A stretch of 64,000 bases of DNA from Betaproteobacteria bacterium (GCA_016708825.1 JADJEZ010000003.1:248001-312000), one strand, 5' to 3'; positions 1-8,793 are shown, counted from the stretch's first letter. Numbers and translations: made by a program. Notes: a model not told the origin generated them from the letters alone.

Positions 1-1262
1 GAGGACACCGACCGCGAGCGCTCCACGCAGGCCTCGGTGCAGGCCATCCTCGAGGGCCTGGCCTGGCTGGGCCTCGACTGGGACGATGGTCCGCACTGCC
101 AGATGCAGCGTCTCGCCCGCCACGGATAACTCGCCGAGCAGCTGCTTCAGGCCGGCATGGCCTACCGCTGCTACTGCACGAAGGAGGAACTCGAGGCGAT
201 GCGCGAGGCGCAGGTCGCCCGCGGCGAGAAGCCCCGCTACGACCGGCGCTGGAGAGACTCCACCGAGGCGCCGCCCGCGGGCCGCCCGGCCGTCATCCGG
301 TTCAAGAACCCGCTCGAGGGCGACGTCACCTGGAACGACCTCGTTAAAGGCCCCATCAGCGTGGCGAACGAGGAGCTGGATGACCTTGTGATTCTGCGCG
401 CCGACGGCGTGCCGACCTACAACTTCGGCGTGGTGGTCGACGACCTGGACATGGCGATCACGCACGTGATCCGCGGCGACGACCACGTCAACAACACGCC
501 GCGCCAGATCAACCTCTACCGCGCGCTCGGCGGCGAGATGCCTGCCTTCGGCCACATGCCGATGATCCTGGGCGCGGACGGGCAGCGCCTCTCGAAGCGC
601 CACGGCGCGGTGAGCGTCCTGCAGTACCGCGACGAGGGTTTCCTGCCCGAGGCGCTGGTGAACTACCTCGCGCGCCTGGGCTGGTCCCACGGCGACGAGG
701 AGGTCTTCTCACGGGAGCAGCTCGTCGCGTGGTTCGATCTCGAGCACGTGAGCCGCTCGCCGGCGCGCTGGGACCCCGAGAAGCTCAGGTGGATGAACGG
801 CGAATACCTGAAGCGGATCCCGCCGGCGGAACTCGTGGCGGGAATCGCGCCGCGCAACCCCGCCTGCACGCGGAAATCGTGGCGGCCATGGACCCGGTGG
901 CGATGACGGCGGTGGGGCAGGGGAGCTGGTCGCTGGTGGGCGAGCACGAGGCCTTCCTGCACGAACTCGCCTCGCCGGTGACGACCGATCGCGCCATCGT
1001 GGACCAGTACCTCGACGCGAAGGGCCGCGCGGTGGTGGGGGATCTCGCCACGGCGCTCGAATCCGCCGACTGGACGGCCGCCGGGGTGAAGGCGGCGCTG
1101 CAGGCCTTCGTGAAGGGCCGAGGCCTCAAGATGCCCGAGGTCATGATGCCGCTTCGCGTGGCCGTGACGCGCAAGGCCCAGACCAAGGCGATCGACGCGA
1201 TCGTGGCGGCGCTGCGCAAGGAAGTGGTGCTGGAGAGGCTGCGCCACGCCGCGGCCGGATAG
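1..1262 (+). CDS. gltX: Glutamyl-tRNA synthetase, 5'-truncated by the window, frame-disrupted
   Basis: Charges tRNA-Glu with glutamate in the cytoplasm. The window opens inside the gene: the first codons read the conserved EDTDRERST block just after the HIGH region, so roughly 40 N-terminal residues lie outside. The class I KMSKS-type loop reads LSKRHG at 589-606 and is followed by the helical anticodon-binding region, with a stop at 1260-1262. Two defects are visible: an in-frame TAA at 127-129 inside a conserved stretch, and loss of one base near 850, after which the protein continues in the next frame (LHAEIVAAMDP onward). Both hit conserved sequence of an essential gene, so read error is the likely cause, although a decayed second copy cannot be excluded. 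A tRNA-Glu gene lies just downstream. Confidence 0.9.
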
Positions 1263-1268
1263 CCGCCT

Positions 1269-1297
1269 TTGCATCGCGCGGCCTGCGCCGGTATAAT
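1269..1297 (+). promoter_or_regulatory. Sigma-70 promoter of the tRNA-Ala/tRNA-Glu unit
   Basis: A perfect -10 box TATAAT (1292-1297) sits 17 bp after TTGCAT (1269-1274), and the first tRNA begins 13 bp after the -10. The spacing and position fit a strong housekeeping promoter for a stable-RNA operon. The -35 is only a partial match. Confidence 0.75.
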
Positions 1298-1310
1298 CGC
1301 CGACTCGGTT

Positions 1311-1386
<76 letters not shown>

Positions 1387-1431
1387 AACGAGTTCGACGG
1401 GAACTGGAAGCCGCCAGGCTTCCTTTTTCTT

Positions 1432-1507
1432 GTCCCCATCGTCTAGAGGCCTAGGACACCGCCCTTTCACGGCGATAACCGGGGTTCGAATCCCCGTGGG
1501 GACGCCA
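1432..1507 (+). tRNA. tRNA-Glu (anticodon TTC)
   Basis: 76 nt cloverleaf with acceptor stem GTCCCCA/TGGGGAC, anticodon TTC at 1466-1468 in loop CTTTCAC, T arm GGTTCGAATCC, and encoded GCCA end. The outermost anticodon-stem pair is C-A (CCGCC with GGCGA) where C-G is usual. This is either a tolerated mismatch or a base-call error. It follows tRNA-Ala and precedes a strong terminator. Confidence 0.96.
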
Positions 1508-1546
1508 CAAAGTGAAAAGCCCGCCGCGTGCGGGCTTTTCGCTTTG
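1508..1546 (+). terminator. Rho-independent terminator of the tRNA operon
   Basis: A 17-bp stem (1508-1524 with 1530-1546, one G-T pair) around the 5-nt loop CGCGT. It has A-rich and T-rich arms flanking GCCCGC, so it could work in both directions. It starts directly after the CCA/discriminator end of tRNA-Glu. Confidence 0.85.
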
Positions 1547-1558
1547 TGGCATCGCTGC

Positions 1559-1715
1559 GGGGTGCCTCGAGCACCCCCCTGGTTCGACAACCGGAAGTCC
1601 TGCGGACTTCCGGTTGGACGCCGGCCCAGCCCAGTCTTTCCCGGGCCGGCGGTCCGAAGCGCCTGGCTTTGGCGCTTCGGATGCATCGGCCGCGAAGGCG
1701 CTCGCGGCCGATGCA
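1559..1715. repeat. Five further consecutive hairpins (palindrome row)
   Basis: Directly after the tRNA terminator come five more perfect inverted repeats with almost no sequence between them: GGGGTGC/GCACCCC (1559-1577), a 13-bp stem with a 3-nt loop (1588-1616), CGCCGGCCC/GGGCCGGCG (1619-1651), CCGAAGCGCC/GGCGCTTCGG (1654-1680) and a 14-bp stem (1682-1695 with 1702-1715). The stems are unrelated in sequence, so this is not a simple repeat family. No coding frame of quality crosses it. It could be a structured RNA, a stacked terminator or a nucleoid/attachment element. The remaining bases to 1790 show nothing further. Confidence 0.8.
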
Positions 1716-1790
1716 CAATTCCCGTGGGACGCGAGCAGCACGAAGGGCCGCGGCGAGCCGCGGCCCATCACCATCGCCGGTCCGTGAAGC

Positions 1791-2930
1791 CTACTCCGCC
1801 AACTCCACGCTCACGGTCCGGTTTCCCCCCGTCGCGCGCGCCCGTTCGAGCGCCTCGCCCGCCGCATGCACGAGCGCCGTCGGCCCGTGGCGCTGCTTGC
1901 CGAAGTGGCAGGAGGCCACGCCCACGCTCGCCGTGAGGGACTCGATCTCGTCGGCGTTGCCGCTGCCCGCCCCGGCCACCACGCGCAGCATGCGCTGCGC
2001 GATCAACTGGGATTCGTCGCGGTTGGCGTGGCAGATGACGGCGCGGAACTCGTCGCCGCCGACCCTGCCGAGAAAATCGTAGGCGCGCAGCGTGCGCCTG
2101 AGCCGCCGCGCCACCTCGCGCAGGAGCTCGTCCCCGGCGCCCTGGCCGCGCACCTCCTGGAAGCGGCGGAAGCCGTCCAGGTCCACGGCGATGAGGGACA
2201 GCGGCGAGCGAAGCCGCAGCGCCCGGGTGCGCTCGCGGGCGAGGATGTCGCCCATCGCGCGCTCGCTCCACAGCCGCGTGAGGGAATCGATCTGCCGCTC
2301 GCGGCGCGCCAGAGCGTAATCCTCGATCAGCGTGCGGTGCGACTCGCGTTCCACGCGGAACTGGAGCGCATCGGAGACGATCGCCGCGAAGGCGGCGAGT
2401 TGCCGGCAGTCGTCCGGACCGAAGTCGCGCGGCTCGGTGTCCATGAGCGAAAGCGTGCCCACCCGCTCGCCCGTGGCCGCCTCCAGCGGATGGCCCGCAT
2501 AGAACACTATGCGCGGCTCTTCCGCGACGAGCGGGTTGGTCGCGAAGCGCGGGTCCTTGCGCGCGTCCGTGATCACCAGCGTTTCGCGGCCGGCGATGGC
2601 ATGGGCGCAGAAACTCACCGAGCGCCCGAATTGCGCGGCCGCGAGACCTGCGCTCGCCTTGATCCACGAGCGGTCCTCGTCCACGAGGGTGACCAGGCCG
2701 ATCGGCGCGCGGAAATGGGCGGTGGCCAGGAGGACCACGCGGTCGTAGGCTTCCTCGCGCGTCGTGTCGAGGACGCGCATGCGCTCGAGTGCGCCGAGCC
2801 GCGCGAACTCGTCGAGCGGCATGGGTGCGGGCACGCCTCGCGGCTGCGCCGGTCGCAGGCGCGCCACCGGCGCCGGGGCTCGCGGCTGCGACCGGGCGAC
2901 CGCGGGAAGGAAGGGCTCGGACATTTCCAT
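1791..2930 (-). CDS. GAF-GGDEF diguanylate cyclase
   Basis: Makes cyclic-di-GMP from two GTP. A GAF domain (WIKASAGL, SVSFCAHAI, GTLSLMD) occupies about residues 35-180 and is the likely sensor. A GGDEF domain follows with an intact GGDEF active site preceded five residues earlier by RAYD, the RxxD inhibitory I-site, so product feedback is expected. There is no signal peptide or membrane segment, so it is cytoplasmic. The frame stays open to an ATG at 2960, but the ATG at 2930 is preferred: it has GGAG about ten bases upstream, and the sigma-28-like promoter at 2973-3000 would leave almost no leader for the upstream start. Reading frame intact. Confidence 0.9.
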   Translation of the reverse strand: MEMSEPFLPAVARSQPRAPAPVARLRPAQPRGVPAPMPLDEFARLGALERMRVLDTTREEAYDRVVLLATAHFRAPIGLVTLVDEDRSWIKASAGLAAAQFGRSVSFCAHAIAGRETLVITDARKDPRFATNPLVAEEPRIVFYAGHPLEAATGERVGTLSLMDTEPRDFGPDDCRQLAAFAAIVSDALQFRVERESHRTLIEDYALARRERQIDSLTRLWSERAMGDILARERTRALRLRSPLSLIAVDLDGFRRFQEVRGQGAGDELLREVARRLRRTLRAYDFLGRVGGDEFRAVICHANRDESQLIAQRMLRVVAGAGSGNADEIESLTASVGVASCHFGKQRHGPTALVHAAGEALERARATGGNRTVSVELAE

Positions 2931-2972
2931 GGGGCGGGCTCCGTTCGCGTTCTTGGGCATCTTCAGGCACGG

Positions 2973-3000
2973 ACATCGGCCGCTGCGAAAACAAACTTGA
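2973..3000 (-). promoter_or_regulatory. Sigma-28 (FliA)-like promoter for the GAF-GGDEF gene
   Basis: Read on the minus strand: TCAAGTTT, a 12-base spacer, then GCCGATGT. Both boxes are close to those before flgM and flgK, but the spacer is one base longer than the usual 11. It lies 43 bp upstream of the chosen start. Confidence 0.6.
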
Positions 3001-3016
3001 GGGGGAAGGCAGGGGC

Positions 3017-3038
3017 GTGTAGGGCGAATTCCCTACAC
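3017..3038. promoter_or_regulatory. Palindromic operator-like site A
   Basis: Perfect inverted repeat GTGTAGGG/CCCTACAC around CGAATT, between the divergent GAF-GGDEF and secreted-protein genes. A close relative stands upstream of flhD (5334-5354). The layout resembles operators of NarL/FixJ-type (RcsB-like) regulators. The protein that binds it is not known. Confidence 0.5.
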
Positions 3039-3118
3039 GACAAGTCGCCGAACTCCGCATTCATGGCCGGCCGGCGAGACCGATAAGGGATCGATACCCG
3101 CACCCGAGGCCGCCTTCC

Positions 3119-3604
3119 ATGACCATTGCCCGCCACCTTTCCCGCGCCCTCGGCGCCGCCCTCGTCGCGGCGATCACGCTCGCCGTCGCGAGCCCGGCCG
3201 CGCACGCGCGGTTCGAGAAGGGCCGGCAGCTCGACTTCCGGATCGTCATCCCGGCGATCCTGCGGGTGGCCTTCCTGGAGGCGCCGGCCTTCTTCCAGGT
3301 CCCGGCGTCCGCGGGCCGCGTGAGCGTCGAGCCCGAGGAGACGACCGTCGTGCGGGTGCAGAACAACTGCCGCAGCGGCGTGAACGTCGCGGCCGAACTG
3401 GTCGACGCCGATGTCGAGCGCGCCCACCTCGAAGTCGACGGTCGCCAGCTCGTCGTCGAGCGGGGCGGCGCGGCGATGAGCATTCCTTTCTGGGGTTCGG
3501 CGCCGCGCGAATTCAAGGTGCGCTACCGGATGGACCTGAAGGCCGGTGCCCCCGAAGGCGCGCGCCCCTGGCCGGTGGTGCTGCAGTTCTCGAACTGCGC
3601 CTGA
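3119..3604 (+). CDS. Small secreted protein of unknown function
   Basis: 161 residues beginning with a clear Sec signal peptide (basic start, hydrophobic run, cleavage expected near SPAAHA at about residue 30). The mature part of about 130 residues is rich in beta-prone stretches (RIVIPAILRV, TTVVRVQNNC) and has two cysteines, at the middle (NNC) and the extreme C-terminus (NCA), that could pair outside the cytoplasm. I do not recognise the family. A periplasmic or surface protein of fimbrial/beta-sandwich type is possible. Nine bases separate it from the protease gene, so the two probably form one transcript, with palindrome A lying 81 bp upstream. Confidence 0.7.
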   Translation: MTIARHLSRALGAALVAAITLAVASPAAHARFEKGRQLDFRIVIPAILRVAFLEAPAFFQVPASAGRVSVEPEETTVVRVQNNCRSGVNVAAELVDADVERAHLEVDGRQLVVERGGAAMSIPFWGSAPREFKVRYRMDLKAGAPEGARPWPVVLQFSNCA

Positions 3605-3619
3605 CCGAAAGACTTGCCC

Positions 3620-5314
3620 GTGGCCCGCCCGATCCGCGCACTCCTGCTGGCTGCCGCCCTGTGCGCGGCCGGCCACGCCGCGGCCGAGCTTCCCAAGGTG
3701 CTCGGCGAGGCGGCGTGGCCCTCGGCCAAGCGCGCCGAAACCGGCCTGCGGCTTGCCGCACCGGAACTGGCCCGCGCGCCGGTCGCGCGGATGGAACTGC
3801 CGCCGCCGGAACCGGCCGCGCTCGCCGCGCTCGCGGCTCCCGAAAAGCGTTCCGCCATCGGCATCGCACGCAGCGTCACACCCGCCGCGGCGCCCGTGTG
3901 GTCGACGCTCGCCGACGGGCGCCGCGTCGCCCACCTGCAGGTCCGGTCCGCATCCGCCGCCGCGACCCGCGCAGGGCTCGTCGTGCGCAGCCTTCCGGCG
4001 GGCGCGCGCGTGCGCTTCGCGGCCGCCGACGGCCGTGGCGCCGTCGTCGAGCAGGACGGCGCCGAGGCGAGCGAGGCGGTGCGCTCGCAGGGCATCTCCT
4101 GGGGCCCGGTCGTGGAAGGCGACACGCAGGTAGTCGAGATCGAGCTCGCGCCCGGCGCCGATCCCGGGCCGGTGCGCTTCATCGTCGCCCAGGTCTCGCA
4201 CCTCGTGGCGGGCCCGTCGACGGGCTTCGCCAAGGTCGCGGCCGCCACTTGCCAGGAAGACGTGGCCTGCGTGGCCGCGAGCAACCCCGCCGTCGACGCC
4301 GCACGGCGCACCGTGGTGAAGATGGTGTACACGGAAAACGGCGCCACCTATACCTGCACCGGAACGCTCGTGAACGACACCGACGCGTCCTCGCAGATAC
4401 CCTACCTGCACACGGCGAGCCATTGCATCGCCTCCCAGGCCGCCGCCGCCACGCTCAACACCTTCTGGTTCTACGAGGCCTCGAGCTGCGGAGGCGCCTC
4501 GGCGGCACCGGTGCAGCTCACCCGCGGAGCGAAGCTCCTCCACGCCAACGAGTCCACGGACGTGGCGCTGCTGCGCCTGAACGACGCCGCACCCGCCGGT
4601 GCCTGGTTCGCCGGGTGGAACCCGAATCCTCCCGCGGCCTCGACGCCCGTGGTCGCTATCCACCACCCGCGGGGCGACGTGAAGAAGGTGAGCATCGGGC
4701 AGGCGCTGGGCCTCGCCACGGAAGCTGGCGACAACCTGATCGCCGCGGCCTGGATCGCGGGCACCACGGAGCCGGGCAGCAGCGGCTCCGGCCTCTTCAC
4801 CCTGGACGGCGGCCAGTACCTGCTGCGCGGCGGGCTCAAGGGCGGCAGCGCCTCCTGCGCGAGCACGGGCGTCGTCTCCAATCCCGCCAACCGCGACTAC
4901 TACTCCCGGCTGGATCTCGATTTCGCCAAGCTCACCGCGGTGCTCTCCGCGCAAGGCGCGCCGGAGGCGGACTACAGCGATCTCTGGTGGAACCCCGAGG
5001 AGCCCGGCTGGGGCCTGTCGGTGGTCCAGCACGCCTCCAACGCGACGATGGTCATGTGGTTCACCTACGACGAGGCCGGCAAGCCGACCTGGTTCTTCGT
5101 GTCGGACTGCAAGTGGGAGGGCTCCCGGCGTTGCGCGGGAACGGCCTACCGGACGAAGGGCAGCCCCTGGATGCAGCCCGTGTCGCCGGGGGCGCTCGCG
5201 CTGGAATCGGTCGGCGCCCTGGCGCTCGACTTCGGCGCCGCCGACGACGTGAGCATCCGCGGCACCCTGCTGGGTGTCGCGCTCTCGAAACGGGCCGTGC
5301 GGCAGGTGTTCTAG
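3620..5314 (+). CDS. Secreted trypsin-like serine protease (lysyl-endopeptidase type)
   Basis: Begins with a signal peptide (LLLAAALCAAGHAAA), then a roughly 200-residue pro-region. The chymotrypsin-fold domain follows, with the triad His in TASHC, Asp in STDVALLRL and Ser in the GSSGSG loop, as in the lysyl endopeptidase family. The C-terminal ~110 residues carry a tryptophan-rich module (LWWNPEEPGWGL, MWFTYDEAGKPTWFF) often appended to secreted proteins. It should cut proteins outside the cell. The GTG at 3620 is preferred because GAAAG lies nine bases upstream; an in-frame TTG at 3614 is the alternative. It follows the small secreted protein by 15 bp. The frame is intact. Confidence 0.85.
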   Translation: MARPIRALLLAAALCAAGHAAAELPKVLGEAAWPSAKRAETGLRLAAPELARAPVARMELPPPEPAALAALAAPEKRSAIGIARSVTPAAAPVWSTLADGRRVAHLQVRSASAAATRAGLVVRSLPAGARVRFAAADGRGAVVEQDGAEASEAVRSQGISWGPVVEGDTQVVEIELAPGADPGPVRFIVAQVSHLVAGPSTGFAKVAAATCQEDVACVAASNPAVDAARRTVVKMVYTENGATYTCTGTLVNDTDASSQIPYLHTASHCIASQAAAATLNTFWFYEASSCGGASAAPVQLTRGAKLLHANESTDVALLRLNDAAPAGAWFAGWNPNPPAASTPVVAIHHPRGDVKKVSIGQALGLATEAGDNLIAAAWIAGTTEPGSSGSGLFTLDGGQYLLRGGLKGGSASCASTGVVSNPANRDYYSRLDLDFAKLTAVLSAQGAPEADYSDLWWNPEEPGWGLSVVQHASNATMVMWFTYDEAGKPTWFFVSDCKWEGSRRCAGTAYRTKGSPWMQPVSPGALALESVGALALDFGAADDVSIRGTLLGVALSKRAVRQVF

Positions 5315-5333
5315 CGCGGGAGCGGCGGCCTCC

Positions 5334-5354
5334 TGTCAGGCAAATTCCTACACG
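5334..5354. promoter_or_regulatory. Palindromic operator-like site B upstream of flhDC
   Basis: TGTCAGG-CAAATT-CCTACACG shares its centre and right arm with site A (3017-3038) and is an imperfect palindrome. It lies about 125 bp before the flhD start. A second inverted repeat, GAATCGG/CCGATTC, is at 5380-5400. Because RcsB-like regulators repress flhDC in enterobacteria, a similar input here is a reasonable inference. Confidence 0.45.
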
Positions 5355-5476
5355 CCGTCGGGCGTACCGTCCGACGCGAGAATCGGCGTGCGCCCGATTC
5401 AAGTTCCGTCTCCGGTGGACGACGATGCATTCCAGCAGCACCACAACAACTACTACTCCCTTCACCGGAGGCGCAC

Positions 5477-5799
5477 ATGAAGAACGACCGACTGATGGAA
5501 GAGATCCGCGACCTGAACCTCGCCTACCTCCTCCTCGCCCAGAACCTGATCCATGCCGACCGTGCCGAAGCGCTCTACCGCCTGGGCCTCTCGGATGAAG
5601 CCGCCGACCGCATCGGCGACCTCAGCTCGGCGCAGCTCCTGAAGATCGCCTCTCCAACCAGCTCATGTGCCGCTTCCGCTTCGACGACGGCGTCGTGCGG
5701 AACCTGCTCGCGAGCCATGCCCGCGACCGCCAGGCCGCCGGCATGCACGCCTCCATCCTGATGGCGGGCCGCCCGGCCGAACTCGCGGCCGCCGCATGA
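5477..5799 (+). CDS. flhD: Flagellar master regulator subunit FlhD (one-base frameshift)
   Basis: With FlhC forms the FlhD4C2 activator that starts the flagellar cascade. The N-terminal part reads MKNDRLMEEIRDLNLAYLLL and the family signature NQLMCRFRF is present, but in the next frame: one base is missing at about 5651, after which the protein runs ...LLASHARDRQAAGMHASILM to the stop at 5797-5799. Corrected length is about 107 residues, normal for FlhD. GGAGG precedes the ATG. The stop overlaps the flhC start (ATGA), so the two are translationally coupled. Site B and several inverted repeats lie in the 162-bp upstream region. Confidence 0.9.
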
Positions 5800-6353
5800 A
5801 GATGAAGAGCGTGGCCGGCGAAGCGCGCGAAATCGGGCGCGCCGCCGACCTGATCCGCCTGGGCGCGCGCCTGCAACTCCTGGAGTCGGAGACCAAGCTC
5901 TCGCGGGAGCGGCTGCTGCGCCTCTACAAGGAGATCGTCGGCAAGAGCCCGCCCAAGGGCATGCTGCCGTTCTCCACGGACTGGTTCATGACCTGGCAGC
6001 CGAACATCCACGCCTCGCTCTTCATGAACATCTACCGCTACCTCGACAAGACCTCCGCCCTGGACGAGGTGGAAGCCCTCACCCGGGCCTACCGGCTCTA
6101 CCGCGAGCAGATCGGCCGCCTGGACATGCCCGAGGCGCTCTCGATCACGCGCGCCTGGCGCCTGACGAAATTCTTCGAGGCCGACATGCTGGCGCTCGCC
6201 CCCTGCCGCAAGTGCCGCGGGCACTTCGTGGTGCACGCCTACGACCTCACCGAGCAGTACGTCTGCGGCCTGTGCCACATGCCCTCGCGTGCCGGCAAGA
6301 CCCGCGCCGCCGGGGCCTTCCGCACGGATGCCCAGGCGCCGGTCGCGCACTGA
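5796..6353 (+). CDS. flhC: Flagellar master regulator subunit FlhC
   Basis: 185 residues, complete. It is the DNA-contacting partner of FlhD. The family core is present (STDWFMTWQPNIHASLF, ARLQLLESETKLS), and the C-terminal zinc site has four cysteines in CRKC ... CGLC. The ATG overlaps the flhD stop. Presence of flhDC makes it likely that this organism uses FlhDC, not FleQ/sigma-54, as the class I regulator. A strong terminator follows at 6396-6423. Confidence 0.96.
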   Translation: MKMKSVAGEAREIGRAADLIRLGARLQLLESETKLSRERLLRLYKEIVGKSPPKGMLPFSTDWFMTWQPNIHASLFMNIYRYLDKTSALDEVEALTRAYRLYREQIGRLDMPEALSITRAWRLTKFFEADMLALAPCRKCRGHFVVHAYDLTEQYVCGLCHMPSRAGKTRAAGAFRTDAQAPVAH

Positions 6354-6395
6354 GGCCAAAGCTTTTCTCCCCCGGCCCGTCCTCGGGCCCTTCCG

Positions 6396-6423
6396 GCCCG
6401 CCTGCATTGGCGGGCATTTTTTT
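6396..6423 (+). terminator. Terminator after flhDC
   Basis: GCCCGCC/GGCGGGC stem (6396-6402 with 6409-6415), 6-nt loop, then A and seven T. A second hairpin GGCCCG/CGGGCC is at 6374-6389. This isolates flhDC from the mot-che operon. Confidence 0.9.
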
Positions 6424-6454
6424 GCCGGTCCCGCGGGTGTGTGACAAACCTCAC

Positions 6455-6481
6455 TAAAGATCCCGGGGCCGCGGCCGAAAA
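6455..6481 (+). promoter_or_regulatory. Sigma-28 (FliA) promoter of the mot-che operon
   Basis: TAAAGATC (6455-6462), exactly 11 bases, then GCCGAAAA (6474-6481). The known sigma-28 consensus is TAAAGTTT-N11-GCCGATAA. It lies 75 bp before motA and would drive the long chemotaxis transcript as a class III unit. Confidence 0.85.
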
Positions 6482-6556
6482 CTGCTCAGGCGCGCCCAAG
6501 ACATCCGGTCTGGCGGGTGGAGCGGAGCGCGACCTCTAGTTTCGAGAGCCCCCAGC

Positions 6557-7419
6557 ATGCTCGTCATCATCGGTTACGTGATCGTGGTCGGCTCCGTGTT
6601 CGGAGGCTTCGCCCTTTCGGGCGGCCACCTCGCGGCGGTCTGGCAGCCCCTGGAGCTCCTCATCATCGGCGGGGCGGCGTCGGGCGCGTTCGTCACGGGC
6701 AACTCCGCCAAGACGGTCAAGGCGACGCTGAAGGCCCTGCCGCTCACCCTGAAGGGCGCCAAGCAGAACAAGTCGCGCTACCTCGCGCTCATGGGGCTGC
6801 TCTTCGACGTCCTCACGAAGGTGCGCAAGGAAGGCCTCATGTCCATCGAGCGCGACGTCGAGAACCCGAAGGAAAGCGCGCTCTTCGGCAAGTACCCGGC
6901 CGTCGCGGGCGACCACCATCTCGTGGAGTTCCTCACCGACTACCTGCGCCTCATGGTGAGCGGAAACCTGAACCCGATGGAGATCGAGAACCTGATGGAC
7001 AACGAGATCGAGACCCACCACCACGAGACGATGATCCCGTCGCACGCGATCCAGAAGCTGGGCGACGGCCTGCCCGCCTTCGGGATCGTGGCCGCGGTGC
7101 TGGGCGTGGTGCACACGATGGCCTCCGTGGGCCTGCCGCCCTCGGAGCTGGGCATGCTCATCGCGCACGCGCTCGTCGGCACCTTCCTCGGCATCCTGCT
7201 CGCCTACGGCTTCGTGGGCCCGCTCTCCAGCCGCCTGGAGCAGCGCTGCGACGAATAGACCAAGGAGCTGCAGTGCGTGAAGGTGACGCTCCTCGCCTCG
7301 CTCAACGGCTACGCCCCGTCCCTCGCGGTGGAGTTCGGCCGCAGGTGATGTACGCGGCCGAGCGGCCGACCTTCCAGGAACTCGAGACCGCGGTGAAGCC
7401 CGCGCGCGCGGCGAAGTAG
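6557..7419 (+). CDS. motA: Flagellar motor stator protein MotA (in-frame stop and frameshift)
   Basis: Inner-membrane ion-channel subunit of the stator. Four hydrophobic segments are seen (IIGYVIVVGSVFGGFAL first), the conserved cytoplasmic loop with RKEGLMSIE, and the proline-bearing third segment GLPAFGIVAAVLGVVHTM. An amber TAG at 7256-7258 stands where MotA proteins have an acidic residue, yet the same frame continues TKELQCVKVTLLASLNGYAP. One base is then missing near 7345, after which the normal tail (ERPTFQELE) runs to 7419. Corrected length is 287 residues, the family length. First gene of the operon behind the sigma-28 promoter. Confidence 0.92.
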
Positions 7420-7429
7420 GAGACCGGCC

Positions 7430-8379
7430 ATGGCCAAGGAAGACATCCGCCCGATCGTCATCAAGCGCATCAAGAAGGTGCAGCACGGCCACCATGGCGG
7501 CGCGTGGAAGATCGCCTATGCCGACTTCGTGACGGCGATGATGGCCTTCTTCCTGCTCATGTGGCTGCTCGGCTCCACCACCGAGGGCGAGCTGCAGGGG
7601 ATATCCGACTACTTCAGCACCCCGCTCAAGGTGGCGCTCGCGGGCGGCTCGGGAAGCGGCGATTCCTCCAGCGTGATCAAGGGCGGCGGGCAGGATCTCT
7701 CGCGCCAGCACGGGCAGGTCAAGCGCGGCGACATCGAGCCCCAGCGCCAGACGATCAACCTCCAGGCCGCCAAGGCGGAGCTGGAGCGCCAGGAGCGCGG
7801 CAGGCTCGAGGAGCTGAAGGCGAAGGTGGAAGCCGCACTCCGGGGCAATGCGCGCATCGCCGGGTTCTCGAGCCAGATCAAGCTCGACATCACCCAGGAG
7901 GGGCTGCGCATCCAGATCATCGACGAGCAGAACCGGCCGATGTTCGACACCGGGCGGGCCAAGCTCAAGGACTACACGCGCGAGATCCTGCGCGAGATCG
8001 GCACGGTGCTGAACACCGTCGACCACAAGCTCACCCTGTCGGGGCACACCGACGCCTCGCCCTACGCGGGAGGGGAGAAGGGCTACTCGAACTGGGAGCT
8101 CTCCAGCGACTGCGCCAACGCCTCGCGCCGGAGCTCCTCAACGCGGGCCTGGAGGAAACCAAGGTGATGCGCGTGCTGGGCCTCGCCTCCTCGCTGCCCT
8201 TCGACGCGGGCAACCCCTTCGAGCCGGCCAACCGGCGCATCTCGATCGTCGTGCTCAACCGCGCGACCGAGGCGGCGATGCGCACGGGCGGCACCACCAT
8301 CAGCGCCATGTCCGGCGCGGACATCGCCTCACCCGTGGAAGGCGCGCCGGCGCAGCCCGCGCCCGCAGCCACGAACTGA
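7430..8379 (+). CDS. motB: Flagellar motor stator protein MotB (one-base frameshift)
   Basis: Stator partner of MotA that anchors to peptidoglycan. A short cytoplasmic N-terminus precedes one membrane segment beginning ADFVTAMMAFFLLMWLLGS, with the ion-binding Asp at residue 32. A periplasmic linker and OmpA-like peptidoglycan-binding domain follow (LTLSGHTDASPY, ...FEPANRRISIVVLN). One G is missing in CGGGAG near 8131, so the frame changes inside the OmpA domain and the intact tail continues to 8379. Starts ten bases after the motA end. Confidence 0.93.
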
Positions 8380-8393
8380 CCGAAAGGACCGCC

Positions 8394-8783
8394 ATGTCAC
8401 CGACGGAGCTGAAATTCCTCGTCGTCGACGACTTCTCGACCATGCGGCGCATCGTCCGCAACCTCCTGAAGGAACTGGGCTACGCGAACGCCGACGAGGC
8501 CGAGGACGGCACCGACGCGCTGGCGAAGCTGCGCGCCTCGAAGTTCGACTTCGTGGTGAGCGACATCAACATGCCGAACATGAACGGATTCGACCTGCTG
8601 AAGTCCATCCGGGCCGACGACGCCCTGAAGGCCCTGCCGGTCCTCATGGTGACCGCGGAGGCCAAGAAGGAGGACATCGTCACCGCCGCCCAGGCCGGGG
8701 CGAGCGGCTACATCGTCAAGCCCTTCACCAAGGCCACGCTGGACGAGAAGCTCTCCAAGATCATCGCGAAGATGGCGGCCTGA
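8394..8783 (+). CDS. cheY: Chemotaxis response regulator CheY
   Basis: 129 residues, a single receiver domain. Acid pair DD at 12-13, phospho-acceptor Asp57 in VVSDINMPN, Thr in MVTAEA and Lys in IVKPF are all present. It carries the CheA signal to the motor switch (FliM). It is next to its phosphatase gene cheZ, and a second CheY-like gene lies at 10129. Frame intact. Confidence 0.95.
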   Translation: MSPTELKFLVVDDFSTMRRIVRNLLKELGYANADEAEDGTDALAKLRASKFDFVVSDINMPNMNGFDLLKSIRADDALKALPVLMVTAEAKKEDIVTAAQAGASGYIVKPFTKATLDEKLSKIIAKMAA

Positions 8784-8793
8784 GCGCGCCGCC

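Noticed and set aside
3040..3100. Sigma-28 promoter for the small secreted protein (ACCGATAA at about 3079-3086)
   Set aside because: The bases 11 upstream (TTCATGGC) do not resemble the TAAAG/TCAAG block.
3661..5598. A second plus-strand open frame overlapping the protease and flhD
   Set aside because: Arg/Gly-rich shadow frame. The protease frame has signal peptide, catalytic triad and a proper stop.
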